Assembly: GCF_016772315.1 (NCBI RefSeq)
Contig: NZ_CP053482.1
Span: forward strand, 3,777,501-3,841,500
Length of the DNA stretch: 64,000 bases
Reading direction: 5' to 3'
Origin: Thiothrix subterranea
GTDB lineage: Bacteria; Pseudomonadota; Gammaproteobacteria; Thiotrichales; Thiotrichaceae
Numbering within the stretch: position 1 is the first letter of the stretch; each line of letters begins with the position of its first letter. A model generated the notes under the pieces. The model made no database searches. It saw only the letters and a list, made by a program, of their open reading frames with translations, and was not told the DNA's origin. Shown piece after piece: positions 1 to 7,595 of this stretch. The position numbers and the translations under genes were made by a program.

Positions 1-939
1 GGTAATGGGGCGGTCGGTTTGTAATTCAACGGTGAATTCTTGCTTATCGTTGGCTTGCCAGATGAATTGTAAGCCGAGCGGTGCGCCATGCTTTAAGGGT
101 TGGGCTTCGCGTTGCCAAGTGTCGACGGTTGCCCAAAAAGCGCGTCCGGTTTTTAGCACTTCCAGCAGGGCCTGTTCGCCGTGTTTGCCGCTTAAATTGC
201 CCTTGTTCCAGTGATGCAAAAAGCGCATTCCGGGCATGGCAAGTAATTGCGCGATCATTAAGTCGTGGGGTTCATACGCGAAATTGCGGGCGCGGTACGG
301 GGTTAGCAGGGCTTCGAGTTGTACGTGTGAGGGTTTGCCGTAGCCACCTTTTTTGAGGGTATTGGCTTTGTACAAGCTCAAGGTAAGTTGCTGGTGGCTA
401 TCGGCATCTAAAAAATACAGTAAGTCGGCACCGGGTACGTCATTTTCTGGGCTAAACAGTGGGCTGTCGTGGGTGTCGCTGGCGGTTCTTAAACTCTGCA
501 ACCATACATCGACCGGCGAACGTGTGACGGCTGCTCTGGCGGTGGTGGGCATGGTGGCGGCGGTAAACGCTGGCACGGGCTTGCGTTGCGGTTCTCTGGC
601 TTTTTGTTTGCGGGCGTGTTCGAGGTATTCAAACAGGGCGGCGACGGCGTGTTTGCAGGCCATGGTGACGGGGCAGGTGCAAACGCCGGTGATCCAACGC
701 GGTGATTGTTCGTTGTAATTGATGACGGTGACGTAGGGTTCTTTACTGCTGCCTTGTACTTTCGCGGTGATGGATACATTGCCATTGCCGCTTTTTTCTG
801 CACGAAAATTGGTGACTTTGCCCGTGTCGTAATAGTCGATACCCCGCTCCAGCGTCACGGTGTCGAATACGTTGAATAGGACGGATGGGGGGAGGTTGTT
901 ATCGGCCAGTAAGTCGAGATGTTTAGTTTTCAAATGCAT
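1..939 (-). CDS. SWIM zinc-finger protein, probably SNF2-type helicase (N-terminal part only)
   Basis: An open frame of 313 codons runs from an ATG at 939 off the left edge of the window without a stop, so only the N-terminus is present. Residues 87-97 hold a SWIM zinc-binding pattern CxCx5CxH (C87, C89, C95, H97). In many bacteria such N-termini precede an SNF2 ATPase/helicase, which would lie outside this window. The helicase motifs themselves are not visible, so that part is inference from family architecture. SWIM domains are thought to bind DNA or proteins. The gene is transcribed in the same direction as mscL but is 148 bp downstream of it, so probably independent. The start is chosen as the first ATG of the open frame; no strong ribosome binding site decides it. 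Confidence 0.75.
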   Translation of the reverse strand, partial: MHLKTKHLDLLADNNLPPSVLFNVFDTVTLERGIDYYDTGKVTNFRAEKSGNGNVSITAKVQGSSKEPYVTVINYNEQSPRWITGVCTCPVTMACKHAVAALFEYLEHARKQKAREPQRKPVPAFTAATMPTTARAAVTRSPVDVWLQSLRTASDTHDSPLFSPENDVPGADLLYFLDADSHQQLTLSLYKANTLKKGGYGKPSHVQLEALLTPYRARNFAYEPHDLMIAQLLAMPGMRFLHHWNKGNLSGKHGEQALLEVLKTGRAFWATVDTWQREAQPLKHGAPLGLQFIWQANDKQEFTVELQTDRPIT

Positions 940-1087
940 TGCGTTTGTGTATCTACCAGACTGAATTTTTAGTCGGGTAACATTGTGCAGTGAAGGGCTG
1001 GCTTTGTCACGGCAATTAAGCCGTGTGTTGAGCGTTTGGATGTGAACAAAGGGGAGCTTTGCCCACATCCTCGTGAAAACAGAGGCT

Positions 1088-1498
1088 TTATTTCTGCTTT
1101 AACAGATCACGGATTTCGCCTAATAACACTTCTTGATTAGACGGTGCTGCCGGTGCTGGTGCGACTTCTTCTTTGCGCTTTAGCTTGTTCATGGCTTTAA
1201 TCGCAATAAAAATCGCAAGTGCCACAATCGTGAAGTCAAAAACAGTTTGGATAAACGCACCATAAGCCAAGACTAAATCGGGGATAGGCGGGACAGCCGC
1301 GGGGTCGCCTGCTTTGAGCAGAATGCCCATTTTGCTGAAGTCGACTCCGCCGATCAACAAGCCCAGCAGTGGCATCACGACACCATCCACGAAGGCGGAG
1401 ACGATTTTGCCGAAGGCAGCGCCGATAATGACACCCACGGCGAGATCGACCACATTGCCTTTCATGGCAAACTCTTTGAATTCACTGACGAAACTCAT
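1088..1498 (-). CDS. mscL: Large-conductance mechanosensitive channel MscL
   Basis: Homopentameric inner-membrane channel that opens under hypo-osmotic shock to release solutes. The 136-residue product matches the usual MscL length. It begins with the typical amphipathic N-terminus ([15 protein letters not shown]), followed by TM1 with the glycine/alanine-rich pore segment ([17 protein letters not shown]), a periplasmic loop, TM2 (about residues 70-95) and a charged C-terminal helix after the lysine-rich KLKRKEE cluster. An ATG four codons upstream exists, but a GGAGGT ribosome binding site overlaps it and is correctly spaced for the ATG at 1498, so the downstream start is preferred. It appears monocistronic. 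Confidence 0.95.
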   Translation of the reverse strand: MSFVSEFKEFAMKGNVVDLAVGVIIGAAFGKIVSAFVDGVVMPLLGLLIGGVDFSKMGILLKAGDPAAVPPIPDLVLAYGAFIQTVFDFTIVALAIFIAIKAMNKLKRKEEVAPAPAAPSNQEVLLGEIRDLLKQK

Positions 1499-1637
1499 AC
1501 ATACCTCCAATGTTTGTAAAAAAACTGTCTATCTGACGACATAAGTGTGATTTTGGTTCACCATTTTCAACGTATCGCTAAAGACTTCACCGAACCAGTA
1601 GTTTAAGACAATGTTCAAAATTTTGGGTATGAGCGCG

Positions 1638-2390
1638 TTATTTTTTATTGCCGAGCGCACAAATCGGGCAATCGGGGTCTGGCGTTAAGCGCATGTCACG
1701 CCAGCGCATCTGCTTCGCATCCAGCAATAACAGCCGCCCGCTGAGCGTGGGCAAATCCAATAACGCTTTGAGGGTTTCTGCGGCTTGCATACTGCCAATA
1801 ATGCCCGCCAATGGCGCAAGAATGCCGGTGGTGCTACAGGTGTCCTCCTGCGTGCCGTCTTCCGTGTAAAGGCAGCGGTAGCACGCGGTACGCGGCTGGC
1901 GAAAGTCGAAGGTGGTGATTTGCCCTTCTAAACGAATCACCGCGCCTGAAATCAATGGCTTGGCGGCGATTTTGCACGCACGGTTGAGCGCAAAGCGCGT
2001 GGGGAAATTGTCGCTGCAATCGACGACGGCATCGTGTGAGCTAACCACGCTAAGTAATTCAGTTTCGTCGAGTTTGTGTTGAATCGTATTAATCTGGATG
2101 TTTGGATTCAACGCGCGGGCAGTTTGTGCGGCAGAGTCGACTTTCAATTGCCCAATCGTGGCGGTGCTGTGGATCACTTGGCGTTGTAAATTGCTCAAAT
2201 CCACGGTATCAAAATCGACCAGCGTGAGTTGCCCAACCCCAGCGGCGGCGAGGTAAAGCGTGACGGGTGCGCCCAAGCCGCCCATGCCAATGATCAGCAC
2301 TTTTGAGGCTAACAGGCGTTCTTGCCCGTTGATGTCGACTTCAGGGAGCAGAATTTGGCGGCTGTAGCGCAGCAGTTGTGTGTCGTCCAT
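1638..2390 (-). CDS. moeB: MoeB/ThiF-family E1-like adenylyltransferase
   Basis: E1-like enzyme that adenylates the C-terminal glycine of a ubiquitin-fold sulfur carrier (MoaD or ThiS), for molybdopterin or thiamine synthesis. The 250-residue product has the nucleotide-binding GMGGLG motif at 35-40, the acidic DFDTVDLSNLQRQ segment at 59-71, two zinc CxxC pairs (C170/C173 and C241/C244), and a cysteine (C185 in TCSTTG) at the thioester position. Length and zinc pairs fit MoeB or ThiF; the two cannot be separated from sequence alone because no partner moaD or thiS is nearby. The ATG directly follows the stop codon of the upstream TonB receptor, so the two are cotranscribed, an unusual context for moeB. 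Confidence 0.85.
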   Translation of the reverse strand: MDDTQLLRYSRQILLPEVDINGQERLLASKVLIIGMGGLGAPVTLYLAAAGVGQLTLVDFDTVDLSNLQRQVIHSTATIGQLKVDSAAQTARALNPNIQINTIQHKLDETELLSVVSSHDAVVDCSDNFPTRFALNRACKIAAKPLISGAVIRLEGQITTFDFRQPRTACYRCLYTEDGTQEDTCSTTGILAPLAGIIGSMQAAETLKALLDLPTLSGRLLLLDAKQMRWRDMRLTPDPDCPICALGNKK

Positions 2391-4355
2391 TTAGAAATCT
2401 ACCTCCAATCCCAAGGTCACGGTGCGTTTGCGCCCCTGCACAATAAAATCAACGCCTTCGGAGGCGGCGACGTAATCTTCATTCAGCAAATTGCGCACGC
2501 CTGCTTTGAGCGTGGTGTTGCGGTTGAGTTGCCAAGTCGCTCCCGCATCCAAGCGCGTGTATGCCGGAACGTCAAAGCTATTGGCATCGTCACCGGGGCG
2601 CTTGCCGACTTTTACCGCGCCCAGTGTGAGGTGTGTGCGGGCGTTGGGGGTGTAATCCAGCGTCAGCGAGCCGCTATGCCGAGGAATATTGTGTAAATGG
2701 TTGCCGGTGTTGCCGTCGTTGTTGGCAGTGATGCGGGCATCGCTGTAGTTATATGCCGTGTTCACGGTCAGTTTTTTGCTGACGGGAATGCTGACGTTGG
2801 CTTCCACGCCCTGTGAGCGCGTTTTGCCGGTGAGCATTAATGCGCCCGGTTCGCTAGGGTCACGGGTGGTGACGTTTTCCTGATCAATTCGGTAAACGCT
2901 CAGGTTGCTATTGAGTGGCTTGCCCTGGCGGGTTTCATGTTGATGACGCACGCCGATTTCATGCTGTACGCCTTGGAGCGGGGCAAGAAATTGCTCGTTT
3001 TTGTCCATGCCAATATTGGGAGCAAACGATTCATTGCGGCTGGCGAACGCTTGCCAATGCGGAGTGGCTTGCCAGGTCAGCCCCAGTGCGGTGGAGGTGT
3101 CAGCGGCATCGGTTTCCTGAAAGGCGAGGGTCGGCGAGGCGTAATCCGCTTGGTATTGGCTATTGCGCACCCCGGCATGAATGCCCCAGCGGTCGCCAAT
3201 TTCAGCATGGTGTTGCCAATAAACGGCTCGCTCTTTGCGCAAGGTGACGGCTTCGCGTTTGGTGAGCTTATCAGCGTCTGGCAGCGGAAAATCAAAGGTG
3301 GGGTTAAACAAATCAAGGCTGAACAAGCCTGTGCGAAATTGGCGTTTCAGGTCAATTTCAACCGAATGCCCACTCACACCGAGGCGGGTGTGGTGTTGGT
3401 TCATGCCGTGGTTGTAATGCCGCGACAGTTCGGCACGTAACGCTTGTTGCGTTTGCGCGTATTGCGCATCGCGGTAATAGCCGGGAAGTGCCGTGCCGCT
3501 GGCGGGCAAATAGGCAAAACCGATCCAACGTTCATCGCGTTTGGCGTCGATCTGGTTAGCTTGCAGCAGTGTTTCCCACCCATTGCCCCAGTCACGGGTG
3601 TACGTGCCGCTCACGCGATTCATGCGCCGCTGGGCGTAGGAGCGCGGGTCAACGTAGGAAACGTTATAAATCGGTTTGCCTTGATAAAAGACGTTATCAA
3701 AATCGTATTCGCGGTTTTGCCAGCCGTGTTCCAGCTCCAGCAATAGCGATTGCTGCGCGGTTTGCCACAACAGCGATGGCAGAAAAGTAAAGCGGTCGTC
3801 GCCGACGTTGGCGCGTCCGGTTTCGCCTTGTTGCCCGACCATGAGCAAACGCCCGGCCCAGTTGGTTTGGGCGAAAGGTTGATTCACGTCCAGCACGGTA
3901 TGCAAACTGTCGGGTGAACCTGCGGTGAACTGCCCGCTACGTTGCGGTGAAAAATACGGTTGTTTGCTGACGTAATTGAGCGTGCCACCGGGTGAACCTG
4001 AGCCGAATAACACCGAGTTCAAGCCTTTGCTGATCTCAATGCTCTCCAAGGTGGCGGGGTCGCGCAGGTAAAAGCCTTGCACATCGAGTAAGCCATCGAG
4101 TTGCATATTGCCATTGAGAGGATAGCCGCGCAGGTAAACGTCGCTGCCTATCCCCGCTTGATTGCGCCCAAGCTGTACGCCGGGGGTGTAATCGGCGAAA
4201 TCTTCCAAGCGGTTGCTGCCATTATTGCCGGTTTGTTGCGGGTTAATCCGGGTGTTGGATTGGGGCAGTTTGTCGGGTGCTTGCCCGTAAATGGCTAAAG
4301 GTGGTGGCGAACGTTGCACGTCAACGATTAAGACGTCGTGATTGGGTAGTTCCAT
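2391..4355 (-). CDS. TonB-dependent siderophore-type outer membrane receptor lacking a visible signal peptide
   Basis: The 654-residue product has a TonB-receptor plug in roughly residues 30-140 (a YLRGYPLNG segment, then IEISKGLNSVLFGSGSPGG, the conserved end of the plug) followed by a 22-strand-type beta barrel and a C-terminal aromatic residue (LEVDF). This family imports ferric siderophores or other chelates across the outer membrane using TonB. Oddly, no Sec signal peptide precedes the plug: the protein starts with a hydrophilic stretch (MELPNHDVLIVDVQ) that could include a TonB box. An HTH-FW regulator gene ends only 16 bp upstream, where a signal-peptide coding sequence would normally be. 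Either the 5' end was lost or the start is not as read. It is cotranscribed with the regulator upstream and moeB downstream. Confidence 0.85.
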   Translation of the reverse strand: MELPNHDVLIVDVQRSPPPLAIYGQAPDKLPQSNTRINPQQTGNNGSNRLEDFADYTPGVQLGRNQAGIGSDVYLRGYPLNGNMQLDGLLDVQGFYLRDPATLESIEISKGLNSVLFGSGSPGGTLNYVSKQPYFSPQRSGQFTAGSPDSLHTVLDVNQPFAQTNWAGRLLMVGQQGETGRANVGDDRFTFLPSLLWQTAQQSLLLELEHGWQNREYDFDNVFYQGKPIYNVSYVDPRSYAQRRMNRVSGTYTRDWGNGWETLLQANQIDAKRDERWIGFAYLPASGTALPGYYRDAQYAQTQQALRAELSRHYNHGMNQHHTRLGVSGHSVEIDLKRQFRTGLFSLDLFNPTFDFPLPDADKLTKREAVTLRKERAVYWQHHAEIGDRWGIHAGVRNSQYQADYASPTLAFQETDAADTSTALGLTWQATPHWQAFASRNESFAPNIGMDKNEQFLAPLQGVQHEIGVRHQHETRQGKPLNSNLSVYRIDQENVTTRDPSEPGALMLTGKTRSQGVEANVSIPVSKKLTVNTAYNYSDARITANNDGNTGNHLHNIPRHSGSLTLDYTPNARTHLTLGAVKVGKRPGDDANSFDVPAYTRLDAGATWQLNRNTTLKAGVRNLLNEDYVAASEGVDFIVQGRKRTVTLGLEVDF

Positions 4356-4371
4356 GGTGTTTGTAGTGGTT

Positions 4372-5031
4372 TTAGAGTGATATAACTTTGACCAGACAAT
4401 ACAATCCAGTCAGATGAGGAAAAATAATATTGCCTGCCGCATCCGTGCTCTTCCAATGTGAAATGGTAGTACAAGGAAAATCGGGCGCCCGAAATTGCAC
4501 GTGCAATCGTACTTTTTCACCCGGTTGGGTGATAGGAATGGGGATGCTGTCAACCAATGGCATTAAACTGTATTGGGAGCCATTGCCGTTATAGTGTTCT
4601 GAGCCTATTAAGGTTTGCACGCTTAAGTGTTCATCCACGCATTGTAAACGCCAGTCAACCCACGCCTGAGTACCAAGATTTTCGACTTCCCAGATTTTTT
4701 CAAAAACTTGCCCGGTTTGCACAATGCTATTATCAGGGTAAGTAACATCAGCAATAAAGCCGCTGGCAAATTTATTATTGCCGCTGTACTGGGCGCTAAA
4801 ATGGCTGAGTTGTTTGCCGTGAAAATAGATGCGCAACATGCTGAGCGGGTGTGTTTGCAGCGTGTCTGCCACCTTCATAAGGGTGGAAAGCCTTGCCTCG
4901 TCTATATCCGCGTTCAGGAGCTTGTGCCATGTTTGCCGTGAAATGTTAGAGCGTTCGGCGGCGGCTACCATGGTCATGTTTAACGCTGTCAGGCGATTTT
5001 TGATGTATTTAGCTAGATCCTGCGCAGACAC
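4372..5031 (-). CDS. HTH-FW protein: XRE-like DNA-binding domain fused to an NBR1-like Ig (FW) domain, copy 1
   Basis: A 219-residue protein of two parts. Residues about 5-65 form a Cro/C1-type helix-turn-helix (SNISRQTWHKLLN as the recognition region). Residues about 88-217 resemble the Ig-like FW ('four-tryptophan') domain of eukaryotic NBR1: an FIADVTYPD start, FEKIWEVENLGTQAW core, a PGEKV strand, a late W193, and a VKV ending. Four tryptophans (W114, W124, W127, W193) are present. The FW domain of NBR1-family proteins binds cargo proteins; the bacterial role is unknown. A GTG start is used, preceded by a GGGGAAA-type site. A paralogue sits at 55831-56481. It heads an operon with a TonB receptor and a MoeB-like enzyme, so it may regulate them (inference). 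Confidence 0.8.
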   Translation of the reverse strand: MSAQDLAKYIKNRLTALNMTMVAAAERSNISRQTWHKLLNADIDEARLSTLMKVADTLQTHPLSMLRIYFHGKQLSHFSAQYSGNNKFASGFIADVTYPDNSIVQTGQVFEKIWEVENLGTQAWVDWRLQCVDEHLSVQTLIGSEHYNGNGSQYSLMPLVDSIPIPITQPGEKVRLHVQFRAPDFPCTTISHWKSTDAAGNIIFPHLTGLYCLVKVISL

Positions 5032-5188
5032 TCACGTTTCCCCTTAAAACCCCTTATTCCAGACTAATACTATAGCAATAGGTGCTTGAAAAAAAATATT
5101 CATCTGGGGTTAGGTTGCTGATTGGCAGAATCATCATTATCTATAAAAAATCCATAATCATAATTTTCTATTGAGTATCGGTGTTGCC

Positions 5189-6439
5189 ATGAGAACGATA
5201 AAAGTACAGCGTTGGACATATTCTCTGTTCACCTCCCCACTATTGCTGCTGGGGATGGCGAGTGCAGCATTGCCGCTTGCCGCTAACCCGCAGATTGAGC
5301 CTTCACAGCCTGTTCATATGAATGAAGCGCCACCCCCTTGGAATGGGAACATCCCCGCGAGCGCCACTGCGCCGCTCGCCGGTGAGTCATCCAAGGGTTC
5401 TAGCGTGGAAAATTGGTATCGTAATCGCCGCAAAACAGACGCTAATATGGGCGGTGAGTTGGCTACATTAAAGACGGCAGCCGAGAGCGGTGACGCCAAA
5501 GCGCAATACAAATTAGCCATGTTGTACCGCAATGAGGAAAATCCGCAAGCCGATATTAAACAATCACTCACTTGGCAACAGCGTGCTGCTCAAGCCGGAT
5601 ACATGGAAGCCCAATACGGCTTAGGTTTATTGTATGCGAATGGGCAATACGTACCCGCTGATGACCAACAGGCGCGGCACTGGTTTGATCAAGCGGCATC
5701 ACAAGGGCATGTTGCTGCACGCTTAGCGCTGCTTTCACTGGATAATGGTGCACCCGCACAAGCGCTTGCCACTTCTAATAATCTAAAAATGCAAGAACCT
5801 CGGCAACGTGCCGAAACGCAAGTATCGGCGCAAACCGTAGAGACGCAAAATCTTGCGTCTCTACAACCACCATCACCCCAACAGCAGCCACCGGCTTTAA
5901 TGCCAAAAATTCCGGTGGTGAATCCTGCTAGTCGCCCGCAACCTGTTTCCACGCCCGTGTCTCTGCCGATGATGGCGCAACCCGCTGATCAGGGCGACGA
6001 TGCGCCAAATAAGCTCGATCTCACGGGGATTGAACCTGACGTGTTGCGTCAGTCAGCCGAATCGGGGGATAAGCAAGCGCAATTGATGTTGGGTACGTTG
6101 TACGAAGACGGTCTTGGCGGTTTGCCAGCGGATTTGCGTGAAGCGGCGTATTGGTATGAGCAAGCCGCGAAGCAGCATTACCCTAAAGCCCAATATAACC
6201 TTGGATTGTTATATGAAGACGGGCGCGGTGTCACGCAAAACGATAAACAAGCCGCTTACTGGTATGATAAAGCCGCTAAAGCGGGATTCACTGAAGCCCA
6301 AAACAACCTAGGCGTACTGTTTGTATTGGGAAAAGGCGTTAAAAAAGACAGTAAAAAAGCTGAAAAATTATTCACTGATGCCGCCAGCAAAGGCAATGCC
6401 GATGCGCAGCGTAATCTGGATATGTTACGGAAAGGTTAA
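5189..6439 (+). CDS. Exported Sel1-repeat protein
   Basis: A 416-residue protein with a basic N-terminus and hydrophobic stretch (SLFTSPLLLLGMASAALPLAA), read as a Sec signal peptide. It contains two clusters of Sel1-like (TPR-related) repeats: two repeats around residues 90-170 (AESGDAKAQYKLAMLY, EAQYGLGLLYANG) and three to four around 290-410 (KAQYNLGLLYEDGRGV, EAQNNLGVLFVLGKG). Such repeats are protein-binding scaffolds. The clusters are joined by a Q/P-rich linker that includes residues encoded by a palindromic DNA repeat (5837-5864). The frame also has a TTG six codons upstream, but the ATG at 5189 gives a better signal peptide. It is transcribed divergently from the HTH-FW gene. The specific role is unknown. 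Confidence 0.85.
   Translation: MRTIKVQRWTYSLFTSPLLLLGMASAALPLAANPQIEPSQPVHMNEAPPPWNGNIPASATAPLAGESSKGSSVENWYRNRRKTDANMGGELATLKTAAESGDAKAQYKLAMLYRNEENPQADIKQSLTWQQRAAQAGYMEAQYGLGLLYANGQYVPADDQQARHWFDQAASQGHVAARLALLSLDNGAPAQALATSNNLKMQEPRQRAETQVSAQTVETQNLASLQPPSPQQQPPALMPKIPVVNPASRPQPVSTPVSLPMMAQPADQGDDAPNKLDLTGIEPDVLRQSAESGDKQAQLMLGTLYEDGLGGLPADLREAAYWYEQAAKQHYPKAQYNLGLLYEDGRGVTQNDKQAAYWYDKAAKAGFTEAQNNLGVLFVLGKGVKKDSKKAEKLFTDAASKGNADAQRNLDMLRKG
5837..5864. repeat. Palindromic repeat embedded in the Sel1 gene
   Basis: Perfect 12-bp inverted repeat (GTAGAGACGCAA / TTGCGTCTCTAC) around a 4-bp AATC centre. It lies in frame in the linker between the two Sel1 repeat clusters and adds the residues around ETQNLASL without a stop. 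Its form resembles short high-copy palindromes of large filamentous bacteria (from memory; copy number here cannot be counted). Confidence 0.7.
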
Positions 6440-6517
6440 ATAATTTTAATGTTTTCAAAAGAAATATTCGTTTTTTACGAACTATTTGAATAAAAATTTC
6501 GACTTTTCCTTAGTGTG

Positions 6518-6572
6518 CTGTCTCCGTATAGTGCTTGTTAAAGATCAATGACAAGTACTCATTAGGAGACAG
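6518..6572 (+). promoter_or_regulatory. Nested inverted repeats overlapping the leader of the Rrf2 gene
   Basis: An inner near-palindrome (GTGCTTGTTA at 6531-6540 and TGACAAGTAC at 6549-6558) pairs over 10 positions with two G-U wobbles around an 8-nt loop. It is flanked by an outer pair, CTGTCTCC (6518-6525) and GGAGACAG (6565-6572). The 3' outer arm contains most of the ribosome binding site AGGAGA for the ATG at 6575. A -10-like TATAGT lies at 6527-6532. Read as DNA, the inner repeat could be an operator for autoregulation; read as RNA from a promoter upstream, the structure would mask the ribosome binding site. If transcription starts near 6540, only the operator reading works. Confidence 0.55.
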
Positions 6573-6574
6573 AC

Positions 6575-7078
6575 ATGAAACTATCCACACAAGGTCAACA
6601 CGCGATTATGGCGATGCTGGCATTGGCTATCCACGATGACGACGGTGCGGTGCGCTTGGGTGATCTGGCAGCACAGCAAGGAATTTCGTTGTCTTATCTG
6701 GAACAGATATTCGCCCGCTTGCGCCATGAAGGGCTGGTTGAAGGCATTCGCGGCCCCGGCGGTGGTTATCGTTTAAGCCGTCATGCCGACGAAATTACCT
6801 TAGCAGAAATTATTCAGGCCGCTGAAGACGATACCGTCGTCGCCATGAATGCCTCGAACAGCGCGACGCTGCGCGGTCAGGATTTGGTGCAACGCATGTG
6901 GTCAGATTTGAGCGGTCAGTTTTACCGCTTCATGGAAGACATTACGCTGGATAGCTTAATGGAAGGCCATGAACTGCCGCGTAAATCTTACCGGATGGGC
7001 GAAACCGCCAGTTTAATTGCCAGAATGTTCCCAGCAAGGGAACTAAGACCGAGCATGAGCCATCAAATGGCTATGTAA
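6575..7078 (+). CDS. Rrf2-family regulator, IscR-like but without cluster-binding cysteines
   Basis: A 167-residue Rrf2/IscR-type transcription factor. The winged helix is clear: MKLSTQGQHAIMAML at the start, a recognition region around ISLSYLEQIFARLR (37-50) and the wing GIRGPGGGYRLSR (57-69). The downstream dimer helix aligns with IscR (WSDLSGQFYRFMEDITLDSL against WRDLSDRL...ITLGEL in E. coli). In IscR three cysteines in the loop before this helix bind a [2Fe-2S] cluster; here that loop (about 86-104) has A, N, S and T instead, and the whole protein contains no cysteine. It therefore cannot bind a cluster in the IscR manner. No isc genes follow. The AGGAGA site six bases before the ATG fixes the start. 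Confidence 0.88.
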   Translation: MKLSTQGQHAIMAMLALAIHDDDGAVRLGDLAAQQGISLSYLEQIFARLRHEGLVEGIRGPGGGYRLSRHADEITLAEIIQAAEDDTVVAMNASNSATLRGQDLVQRMWSDLSGQFYRFMEDITLDSLMEGHELPRKSYRMGETASLIARMFPARELRPSMSHQMAM

Positions 7079-7153
7079 CTTGAAAGATAATAGATAACGC
7101 TAACGTTTTCGCACGGCTGCCTAGACTCCTCCAACATTCGGGCAGCATCTCCC

Positions 7154-7190
7154 AGCGGGGTTGTCCTGAGCCAACAACCCCGCTTTTTTT
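7154..7190 (+). terminator. Rho-independent terminator after the Rrf2 gene
   Basis: An 11-bp perfect stem, AGCGGGGTTGT (7154-7164) with ACAACCCCGCT (7174-7184), a 9-nt loop and a run of seven T (7184-7190). It terminates the rightward Rrf2 transcript and lies between two convergent genes. Confidence 0.9.
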
Positions 7191-7503
7191 ATGCCTTGCC
7201 GCCGCCCATGCACAAGGGCGATTCCGCCACTTTGCCTGCTTTCGCGAAATGTTCTTCCGGCGTCAGCGTATGCAATGCCAGCGCGTGAATCTTGCCATTT
7301 AATTCGTCGGCTAAAATGCCATTAATCTGCCGATGGCGTGCAATCAGCATTTTTCCATTGAACTGTTCACTCACAACCGTCACCTTAAAATGCGATTCCG
7401 AACCGGGCGGCACATTGTGCATGTGGCTTTCGTTGACGACTTCGAGGAAGTCAGGTTGCATGGCCTGTTGGATTTTCTGTTCAATTTGGGTTTGGATGGT
7501 CAT
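7189..7503 (-). CDS. bolA: BolA family protein
   Basis: A 104-residue BolA/IbaG-type protein. BolA proteins partner monothiol glutaredoxins in iron-sulfur cluster handling and stress morphology control. The conserved centre is visible: a [14 protein letters not shown] strand, the ARHRQIN helix start (the invariant R-H-R-x-I/V motif around 57-60), and [18 protein letters not shown] towards the end. A short glycine-rich tail (CMGGGKA) follows. It is convergent with the Rrf2 regulator and divergent from the Bat operon at 7596. The adjacency to an IscR-like regulator fits Fe-S homeostasis, but that is inference. Confidence 0.92.
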   Translation of the reverse strand: MTIQTQIEQKIQQAMQPDFLEVVNESHMHNVPPGSESHFKVTVVSEQFNGKMLIARHRQINGILADELNGKIHALALHTLTPEEHFAKAGKVAESPLCMGGGKA

Positions 7504-7595
7504 ACTCTCTACACTTGAATTAACGATGATTAACTTGAAACCACGGGAACGGGGCGCGTATATTCCGCCCTACACCCACATAACTAGCTGCGAAC

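Noticed and set aside
353-718. A 121-codon rightward frame
   Set aside because: It is antisense to the SWIM-domain frame that is open from 939 to the left edge and shows a clear zinc motif.
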